Assembly (NCBI RefSeq): GCF_024763615.1
Contig: NC_077223.1
Span: 99,200,627-99,264,626, forward strand
Length of the DNA: 64,000 nucleotides
Direction of reading: 5' to 3'
DNA from: Phlebotomus papatasi
Taxonomy: Eukaryota > Arthropoda > Insecta > Diptera > Psychodidae
Both the position numbers and the translations under genes were made by a program. A model generated the notes under the pieces. It was not told the DNA's origin and did no database searches. It was given only the letters and a program-made list of their open reading frames with translations. Below, piece after piece: positions 56,076 to 64,000 of the stretch; the first letter of the stretch is position 1, and each line of letters opens with the position of its first letter.

Positions 56076-58373
56076 CAAGGGGTGATAAAGTAGATATTTG
56101 ATTGAAATATGAAAGGTAAAATCGCAAAATCATGCGAAATCTTGCGCAAAACTCGTGAGATTGCTTTATTTTTAACCAAAAATTGCAAAATATGGCGAGA
56201 TTTTTCACACAGATTGCAAGATCGCTCGATTTCTAACGCTGAAATCGCAAAATTACATGATTTTTGTACAGAGATCGGAGAATCACTCGATATAATCGAG
56301 CGATATATTGTACAAAAATCGTAAGATCAGTCGATTTTTGCGCAGAAATAATAATCATGAGATTTATTGTACAAATATCGTAATATCGGGTATTTTTTTA
56401 TTCAAAAATCGGAAAACCACGCGATATTTTATAAAGAAATGGCAAGATCATTTTATTCCGTGCGTTGAAATGGCAAAATCACTCAATATTTGCACAAAAA
56501 TTGGAAGATCGTTCGATTTTTGCTTAAAAATCACAAAATTATTCAGTTTCTTGCACAGAAACCGCATCATTTTTACTTAAAAATCGATAAATCACGCGAT
56601 TTTTTAGACAGAGACCGCGAGGTCACAAAATCACGATATACCTTGTACAAAAATCGTAAGTTCACTTGATTTTCGCACATAAATTCCCAAATAATGTTGT
56701 TTCTTGCGCAAAAATCGCAAGATTGCTCGATTTTTGTTTAGAAATCACAAAATTATTCAGTTTCTTGCACAAAAATCGCGTAATATTTACTGAAAAAATC
56801 GATAAATCCCGCGATTTTTTTATTTAGAGATCGCGAGGTCACAAAACCACGAGATATATTGTACAAAAATCGCAAGATCAGTTGGTGTTCGCACATAAAT
56901 TCCCTAATCATGTTGCTTCTTGCACAAAAATCGCAAGATTGCTCGATTTTTGTTTAGAAATCACAAAATTATTCAGTTTCTTGCACAAAAATCGCGTAAT
57001 ATTTACTGAAAAAATCGATAAATCCCGCGATTTTTTTATTTAGAGATCGCGAGGTCACAAAACCACGAGATATATTGTACAATAATCGCAAGATCAGTTG
57101 GTGTTCGCACATAAATTCCCTAATCATGTTGCTTCTTGCACAAAAATCGCAAGATTGTTCGATTTTTGCTTCACAAAATAATTCAATTTCTTGCACAGAA
57201 ATCGCATCATTTTTACTTAAAAATCGATAAATCACGCGATTTTTTAGACAGAGGTCGCGAGGTCATAAAACCACGAGATATTTTGTACAAAAATCGCAAG
57301 ATCACTTGATATTCGCACATAAATACCCTAATCATATTGTTTCTTGCACAGAAATCGCATAATCGCTCGATTTTTGCTTAGAAATCACAAAATTATTCAG
57401 TTTCTTGCACAGAAATCACTTGATTTTCACACATAAATTCCCAAATAATGTTTTTTCTTGCACAGAAATCGCAAAATCGCTCGATTTTTGCTTAGAAATC
57501 ACAAAATCATTCAGTTTCTCGCACAGAAACCGCATCATTTTTACTTAAAAATCGATAAATTACGCGATTTTTTTAGACAGATATCGCGAGGTCATAAAAC
57601 CACGAGATATCTTGTACAAAAATCATTTGATTATCGCACATAAATTCCCAAATAATGTTGTTTCTTCCACAGAAATCGCATAATCGTTTGTTTTTTTGCT
57701 TAAAAATCGCAATATGACAGAATATCTTTCACAGAAATCTGATGATCGCTCGATTTTTCTTACAAATCACCATATTGCTCCATTTCTATACATAAATATC
57801 ACAATTTCCGCAAAAAGAAATTTTAAAACACGTTTTTACTTATGAATTACAAAATTTCGAAATTTTAGCACAAAAATTGCAAAGTGATGCGTATTTTTGT
57901 ACTAATATCGCGAAATTACCGCGATTTATTACACTAATATCGCAAAATCGTGCCATTTTCTATTAAATAAATCGCAAGAATATATAATTTTTGAATGAAA
58001 ATCACCATATCGTACTTTTGAGTACAGATATCGCAAAATTGCGTTATTTTTGTGCATTGGTCGCAAATGATTACTTTCACAGCAATAGATTACGCGATTT
58101 CTGTACTAGAATCGTTAAATCGCAGTATTTCGCAGTACTTTGTACTAATATCGTTAAGTTGCGCATGTACTAATATCGCAGGATTGCGCTATTTCTTTCA
58201 CATAAATTGCAAAATTAGCATGATTTTAGTACAGAAATCGGCAATTTGTGCGATTTCTACAGAAAAAATCACAACATATTTCGATTTTTGTTTAAGGATC
58301 TCATGATTTTTGCGCAAGAATCGTAAGATCGCAGCTTGAGAGAACCATGAATGGTACACTTAATCACCCCTTG
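56076..58373. mobile_element. hAT-like non-autonomous element carrying a satellite array
   Basis: Left end CAAGGGGTGATAAAGT and the inverted right end ACTTAATCACCCCTTG match at 15 of 16 bases. The flanks are TTAATAAT (56068-56075) and TTAATAAA (58374-58381), a 7-of-8 match to an 8-bp target duplication. The duplication length and the CARNG-type terminus fit hAT elements. Nearly the whole interior is a tandem array. No transposase frame. Confidence 0.65.
56100..58340. repeat. Tandem array of ~216-bp higher-order units made of palindromic ~30-36 bp modules
   Basis: Modules resemble AAATCGCAAGATCGCTCGAT followed by TTTTTGC.. and alternate with variants such as ATCACAAAATTATTCAG. A marker T after the ACAAAAA or ACAGAAA of one module recurs at 56501, 56715, 56931, 57147, 57355, 57469 and 57675. 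This gives spacings of 214, 216, 216, 208, 114 and 206 bp. The flanks (56100-56490 and 57680-58340) hold only diverged modules, as expected if unequal exchange homogenises the centre. The short frames found in it are by-products. Confidence 0.85.
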
Positions 58374-58381
58374 TTAATAAA

Positions 58382-59956
58382 TAGAGAATTTCAAAAATAG
58401 TGCAACAGTATGGGGAAAAAACATCCGAGTTTTTACTATATGTTAGAAAGATATTGGCGCGCCTAATTAGAAATTGCTTTGAAGATTTGAAGATGTTCAT
58501 TTTTTTTTAATTATGTTTATCTTTCCTCGTATTGCGACTTTGGTTCTGCGAGGGAATGGAATCGGACAAATAGGCAAAGAGCTTGTGATTTATTATTTGC
58601 AATTTTTAATAACTCGTTTTGATATATTATATTAATCTCTCATTTAGGGCAAAATCTACACAAAAAACGTGTACCTATTGGAATTATTGGTATAATATTT
58701 TTCTTTGAAAATTCTCTCATAATCCTTTAAAATTGTCTCTTAAACAATTTATAAATAAAGAATTCATTGTAGAAAAATCTAATTCCAATATGTTTACAAT
58801 CGTTTTCTGAGTAGAGATAGTTTTAGTATATTTGTCCTATAAAAAAATTAAATTATTGAAATGCAATTTATTTTAAAAATTTAAATTCAGCAAATAAAAA
58901 TATCAAAGATAATTTTTAGCTAATTTAATTTAAAAGAAAAATGAAAGATTATCAAAATGAAAATGAGTATAGGCATTAATTTGACAACAATTTTAGAATG
59001 AAAAAAAAGACGAGGAAAACAAACTTCAAGAAAGATAAAGAACTGACTAAAAGAGTTAGAGAAACAATTAAGAAAAAGCGGAAATTATTTAAATTGTTGT
59101 ATCATGATTAAAAAACTATTTACAATTTTTAAATGAGAGAAAAGAACTATTGCATTAAATTGAAAGAATTTACCAGTAAAATTGGTGTTTTATTTTGTCG
59201 TTGTGAACATTGCAGAAAGGTGAAATTAAATTAATTTCTGTTATGTTGTCTTATTTGAATGATTAGTCGCATTTTTTTTATGAATTTCTCGTCTATAATT
59301 GCATAACTTATAATTAATTTTGCAATGGAAGGACTTGTCGACTGTCATCATCGTTTTATACTTCACTTCCTGATAATGATGGATGTTTTTTTGCTTTTGA
59401 ACGTGATTTTGTACATAATTCAATCTGAATTTTGAATTTCCAAGAAAAGTCGTTGCAGATAGTTCAATCATATTTTAATAGCGTGGCACATAATAAAGAG
59501 AAAAGATAAAAGAATTACAGGAAAGGTAAGGAAAGAGGTCTCACAGCCAAGGCCGGATTGATACAATAGTTATTTTTGAATTGAGATTATCTGATTTCAC
59601 GAAAACGGAAGTTTTACTAAAACCCTTAACTCTCACATATTTTGGGGCTCTAAGTACCCCTATATGGATATACAAGGAAAAACAATATTTGTATTATTTA
59701 GAACCTATAAGAATCCGATTCTTTGGGATGATCACAAACTACAAGGATGACAGAATCTAGGATATTTTTTCGCAAGGCTTGACTTACTCTTGAACTAATC
59801 AGGGGCGCATCAAGTCTAATTAAAAATTGAAGCCATTTTTCACTTTCCTTTGTAAAAATTTTGCAGGTATACCGATTTACCTATAGTATTCCGATATTTA
59901 TTTATTTACGACTTAAACAAATTTGCTCGTAGTTATTGTATTATTTCTGCGAACAT
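58382..59956. other. Very AT-rich intergenic sequence, nothing recognised
   Basis: No supported gene, RNA or paired repeat was seen. Confidence 0.5.
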
Positions 59957-59958
59957 TA

Positions 59959-60186
59959 AGGTGAAAGGAACACCTATTGGTGCTTTAAGAATTTATCATG
60001 CCATACTTATTGACACTTTCAGTACCGGTTTAGGATATGAAATTTTAATAGCTCTTTTTATAAGAAAAGATAGATTACAGAAAAAATATCATATTACTTG
60101 CATTTTACCAGAACACTAAATAAATTTCATCATTTTTACAAAAGTGTCAATAGGGGTTCCCTGTCGAATAGGTGTTCCTTCGACCC
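59959..60186. mobile_element. 228-bp TA-flanked MITE
   Basis: TA|AGGTGAAAGGAACACCTATT (start at the second base after TA) and the inverted AATAGGTGTTCCTTCGACCC|TA. A relative is nested at 20237-20469. Confidence 0.75.
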
Positions 60187-60202
60187 TATGTATTTTTAAA
60201 TA

Positions 60203-60363
60203 GGGGGAAGTGAGACTACTTTGAGCTGTGGGGCTAGATTGTTCTACGACATTTTCGCCTATTTCTAAATGAAGCTGGTTCTTACAATTATTTTATTTAG
60301 ATCCACAATTATCCATTAAAAATATGCAAAAAAATCGTATAACAATATAGCCCCACCTCCCCT
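60203..60363. mobile_element. 161-bp TA-flanked MITE of the GGGGGAAGTG group
   Basis: TA|GGGGGAAGTGAGACTACTTT at the left and CAATATAGCCCCACCTCCCCT|TA at the right. GGGGCTA near the left end pairs with TAGCCCC at the right. Confidence 0.65.
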
Positions 60364-60800
60364 TAGTTTTTAACTCACAATTTTATAATATATCAGACTG
60401 ATAAGTCAATTCTCTCTAGGAAGGAACTTGCGATATATTTCAGAGTCTCTATGCAAAAACGTATGGAAAAATGCATATCGAGAGGCCCTTGCAATCGTGC
60501 AATTGGCTCGCTTGATGCTGCTGGTCCGGACCGGATCCCGGAAAGAGGTAAGTAAATAGTTTTAAGATCTAGAACCTAGAAAACACATTTAATATTGGCT
60601 TTAGATCTAAGGTTTAGCCATATGGCTTAACTGCTCTGATTTCTTACCAATCACGAAGTTTTGGCAAAATTTAATTTAGGATTGAATTATTGCAGATGAA
60701 AGACCTATTAGACTATCAAAAAGCGATAAAACTGCTCGCTATTTAAGATATTGAGACCTCTAGGAACTGGGTTAAACCTCTAGTCTGAAAACCGATTTAA

Positions 60801-60934
60801 CCTTTAAGGTCAATTGGGAAAGTGGTGCCCCATAAAAAAAATCCTATCGCTTTCTAAAGTTATGTTATCCTCTCTTGAAAGTCAGAAAAAGTTATGTTTG
60901 ACGCTCAATTTTTGATTTTCTCGTCCTTAAAGGG
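60801..60934. mobile_element. 134-bp TTAA-flanked piggyBac-like MITE
   Basis: TTAA at 60797-60800 and 60935-60938. Ends CCTTTAAGGTCAATTGGG and the inverted TCGTCCTTAAAGGG. Confidence 0.75.
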
Positions 60935-61357
60935 TTAAGAGGGGAACAGTCGGAACAGTATACTGTACCGCCAAGAGGATTAGCAATGATAAATGATTAG
61001 AATATAAATAACAATTTAACTCATGAGCAGACATAGACTTACTGATCAAGAAGGATATTGTTCGTTAAAGAAAAATATGTTCCCTTACATTATGACCTCT
61101 TCAGACCTAAGGCTTATACGGGCTTCATACCAAAGCTTTAGATATATTGAACATATTTATTTAAATATTTATTTATTGAACATATTCGCATAGGTAATTT
61201 ACCAATCTACAATTCTGTAGAAACTTCTTTTTCTCCAATGTAACTCGAAAGGAAATGCATTTTCAGAGCCACTTTCCAAAAAGTGATTTATTCCTATTTT
61301 TATTTTATAAAAATGCTTCTAAGTTGTAGAATACAAGATTAGATTTTAAATATTTTA

Positions 61358-61479
61358 GGGAATATGGGGGCATATGTTACTACATTCAATAAATTATTTT
61401 GCTAAATGTATTTTAAGAGCAACTAGAAAAACCAATTTAGCTAATTTTAACCTCTGTCTAATTATGCCCTGGTCTCCCC
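61358..61479. mobile_element. 122-bp TA-flanked small element
   Basis: Ends GGGAATATGGGGGCATATG and the inverted TAATTATGCCCTGGTCTCCCC, each adjacent to TA. Related in its ends to 32735 and 20010. Confidence 0.5.
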
Positions 61480-61912
61480 TATCAAATTGAGTGCGTTTTT
61501 CTCGACACAACGTTTTCAAACACAGCAACCGGCAAAAATTGAGTATCTTTTATTCGAATTCTTCTTCGAATCTTGAAATTTTCATGGTAATTGTTTAGAT
61601 AAACTCCAAAAAATATTACTGTAAATAAATAATCGATTTTTCGTCTAAAATAAAAGTCGATTTTTGATTTAAAAATCTACCTTTAAATATTTGTTTATAA
61701 AGGATATGCTTGTTTATTAATTTTAATATATACTCGTAGAATCGTGTGAACTTTACTAGAAAATTTATTTAAGCAGCTATATCTTAAAAAATTTAAATCA
61801 ATCCGATAAAATTACTAATAATTCTTTTTTCAACAATAGATTCTGTCCTATCAATTTTAAGATAATTTCAAGTAAAGATCCAAAAAAAAACCAAATAAAT
61901 ATTAACCCTTAA

Positions 61913-62425
61913 CCCTTTAAGGACGATTGGAACACCAGTGTCCCATAAAGAAAATTTTTTTTCCTAACTACCTAAAGTTATTTTTTCTTATGTCTGTACA
62001 TAATTGTAAAGTAGAAGGTTGAAGGAATCTAGAATATTTTTTGCAAATCTCCAGCTATTTGCTATATGGTAAATTTTTAAGCTCAAAAATGACGAATTTT
62101 TAAATTCTCAAATTCATAATTAATTTTATTTATTTTTTATACTTCCAATTTTTTTAAGCAAAACTCTTTTGGCAATAAAAACTACAATACTCATACGTAA
62201 TATTTTTCATTAATGCGAAAAACATTATTCATTGGTATTGCCAGAAAAATTACTTAAATTTTTGGGCTATTTTTGTCCCTATTGTTCATAGAGGCACAAA
62301 ATACACCGAATCAGACTCTGTTGGACTTTCCAAGGTTAGATGTAAGACTTATCATTGATTATGTTTCTCAGTTTAATTTTTATTGTTGATTTTCAGTCCG
62401 TAAAAAGTGTATCGTCGTTAAAGGG
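61913..62425. mobile_element. 513-bp TTAA-flanked piggyBac-like MITE (complete)
   Basis: TTAA at 61909-61912 and 62426-62429. Inverted ends CCCTTTAAGGACGAT and ATCGTCGTTAAAGGG (one mismatch). TTAA target duplication is the hallmark of piggyBac-type transposition. It is the uninterrupted homologue of 7458-8158. No transposase. Confidence 0.85.
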
Positions 62426-62662
62426 TTAATACACCATATGTGATAATTTGTGCAATAAAACACATCATATACATCGTATATCCTGCAATTTAAGATACTA
62501 TATATTGTTCTAATGAAGCCACAAAATTTCAAATTGAGGAGACAACATAAAAAATTTAGAAGATAATGCTATTGCAAAAAATGCAATCAGTTATATTAAC
62601 CGGAAAAAATTAAAATAATCTGTTTGATAACATAAAAGTAAAGATATGTGTAACATGCAGGT

Positions 62663-62696
62663 TATAAAAGTAGCTTTCCTGCAAAAGACGTTTTAG
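62663..62696 (+). promoter_or_regulatory. TATA-type promoter of GT31 gene 2
   Basis: TATAAAAG at 62663-62670, with an initiator-like TTAGTTT whose A at 62695 lies about 32 bp downstream. The distance is typical for TATA-driven transcription. The implied 5' UTR is about 80 nt and unspliced. Confidence 0.55.
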
Positions 62697-62774
62697 TTTG
62701 AAATTAGTGATTGTGAGGTGCGCACTGTAAAATGAATGAGTTGTAAGTGGAATTTTTGATAAGGTTCTACATTT

Positions 62775-63824
62775 ATGATCTCTGTGATTAAGTGCTCTGA
62801 ATTTAGAAATTTTATCAGGAAATCACATCGGAGATTATGGATATTCTTCATACTGGTGTTGCTCGTATACACATTTGTTGTTTGGAATATTGGAAAATCT
62901 CAGAGTTACACTGTGGAAATTGTTCAGCGGATCTCAGGAATTGAATATCCAGCTCCTGATCGAAGATTTTTAATTGATCTCCGGGATTTCGATTACATCA
63001 TTAACCAGAAATCTTGTCGGCAGTTGAAAATGCAGCCCAAGTTCATCATTCTCATACACAGTGCTCCGAGGAAGAGAGAAAACCGGGATAACATCCGACA
63101 GACCTGGGGAGGATGGAAACTCGATCACAGAGTCCTCTTCCTTCTTGGAACTGTGGACTCTGAGGATCTTCAGAACGAGATTCAGAGTGAAAGTGACTTT
63201 TTTGGAGATATTGTTCAGGGAAACTTTGTGGATTCTTACAAAAATCTATCGTACAAACACGTTATGGCTATGAAATGGGCCACAGAATTCTGCCCAGAAA
63301 CTCAATTCATCTTCAAATCTGACGATGATATTTTCGTAAATACACCACTTATTTCGCAATTTGTTCAGAAACTTGGTAATGTAACAGACTTCATTCTGTG
63401 TGTTATAAATGGTGGACAACCGGTAGTTCGAGAAAAGAATACTAAGTGGTATGTATCACCTGAGGAATTCCCCAATGATACTTATCCGGTTTATTGTTCT
63501 GGATGTGGAGTTTTACTGACTACAGATGTGGCCCGGAAACTCCACAAAGCTGCCGAATCCACCCCTTACTTGTTTGTGGATGATGTTTATGTTCTTGGAA
63601 TTCTTAGAGAGAAGATTGGTGCTCGAATTAGTCCTATTGGAGACCTTCACATGGGATCAGATAAATCAGACGATATGTTTGCCAAAAAGAAAAATATTAC
63701 AGATGTAAATTTCTATATGTTCACCTACGAGCTAACTAACCAGCAAATAGGTCAATTTTGGGAAGTAGTATACGATTATATGAGTAAAGGATACTACAAA
63801 AAAGAATTTTCAATGACTTATTAG
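62775..63824 (+). CDS. Beta-1,3-galactosyltransferase family (GT31) enzyme 2
   Basis: A 349-residue paralogue of the protein encoded at 47523, also a single coding exon and the same type II Golgi layout: basic tail, membrane anchor at about residues 21-38, short stem, catalytic domain. Motifs: FIILIHSAPRKRENRDNIRQ (90-109), VLFLLGTV (120-127), GNFVDSYKNLSYKHVMAMKW (149-168), KSDDDIFVN with the metal-binding DDD at 183-185, YCSGCGVLL (240-248) and VDDVYVLG (268-275), again with Asp in place of the usual Glu. Predicted N-glycosylation sites are Asn157, Asn202, Asn234 and Asn307. It keeps all expected motifs, so it looks functional, but the two proteins are strongly diverged, which suggests an old duplication. 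The frame begins at the first ATG after the promoter. A candidate ATTAAA poly(A) signal lies at 63868-63873. Substrate cannot be assigned. Confidence 0.9.
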   Translation: MISVIKCSEFRNFIRKSHRRLWIFFILVLLVYTFVVWNIGKSQSYTVEIVQRISGIEYPAPDRRFLIDLRDFDYIINQKSCRQLKMQPKFIILIHSAPRKRENRDNIRQTWGGWKLDHRVLFLLGTVDSEDLQNEIQSESDFFGDIVQGNFVDSYKNLSYKHVMAMKWATEFCPETQFIFKSDDDIFVNTPLISQFVQKLGNVTDFILCVINGGQPVVREKNTKWYVSPEEFPNDTYPVYCSGCGVLLTTDVARKLHKAAESTPYLFVDDVYVLGILREKIGARISPIGDLHMGSDKSDDMFAKKKNITDVNFYMFTYELTNQQIGQFWEVVYDYMSKGYYKKEFSMTY

Positions 63825-64000
63825 GGTTTTAAATCTGAATATATATTTTTCTAGAAGTATTATAAGTATTAAAATTTAAAATACAGTGATTAATTGAAAA
63901 CGATTTTCCTTCAGAAGAGCCTTTAAAATTTAAAGAAGAAATTATAAGTTAGAAATTTGTAATGGTGGAACTTGATTCTAAATTTGGAATTCCATTAATA
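63825..64000 (+). other. 3' flank of GT31 gene 2
   Basis: AT-rich 3' UTR and downstream sequence to the window edge, with ATTAAA at 63868-63873. Nothing else was seen. Confidence 0.5.

Noticed and set aside
56109..56580. Frames of 60-90 codons with repeated peptide patterns in the array
   Set aside because: They follow the periodicity of the tandem DNA, change frame between units, and have no family match.
56100..58340. CRISPR-like alternation of repeats and variable segments
   Set aside because: The modules are themselves related and there are no unique spacers. The period is about 216 bp with short palindromic submodules, and the DNA is insect nuclear.

Overview
The window looks like an AT-rich insect nuclear genome, most likely a nematoceran fly. 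This is inferred from short GT-AG introns, DD37E-type Tc1/mariner transposases of the kind known from mosquitoes, and many small TA-flanked inverted-repeat elements. The species cannot be fixed from the sequence.

Host genes. (1) The 3' end of OXA1L, the mitochondrial inner-membrane insertase, lies on + at 1158-1949 and contains a 57-nt intron that happens to stay in frame. (2) A two-exon CIAO2B/galla-2 gene for cytosolic iron-sulfur assembly lies on - (exons 6003-5889 and 2361-2018). It meets OXA1L tail to tail. (3) Divergent from galla-2, a GC-richer stretch at about 6229-6730 looks like an untranslated first exon. I infer that it splices about 41 kb downstream to 47494, just ahead of a single-exon family-31 beta-1,3-glycosyltransferase CDS (47523-48554). 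(4) A second, diverged GT31 paralogue lies at 62775-63824 with its own TATA-type promoter.

Mobile DNA fills almost everything else. The proposed 41-kb intron holds a complete 7.74-kb Ty3/Gypsy LTR retrotransposon (34585-42323, - strand) with two 463-bp LTRs that read as identical and a 5-bp target duplication, so it is a very young insertion. There are two decayed DD37E mariner transposons: 14666-15857 (left end not found) and 52585-53895 (complete with inverted repeats and TA duplication). Many non-autonomous elements have recognisable terminal inverted repeats (TIRs). Most duplicate TA; one group duplicates TTAA (piggyBac-like). Several are nested or inserted side by side.

Two structures stand out. 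Immediately downstream of the first GT31 gene, a nearly perfect inverted repeat (arms of about 446 bp, 281-bp loop, 49229-50402) would form a long RNA hairpin if transcribed. At 56076-58373 a tandem array of roughly 216-bp higher-order units, built from short palindromic modules, sits inside hAT-like inverted repeats flanked by a nearly perfect 8-bp duplication, so a mobile element appears to carry a satellite array.
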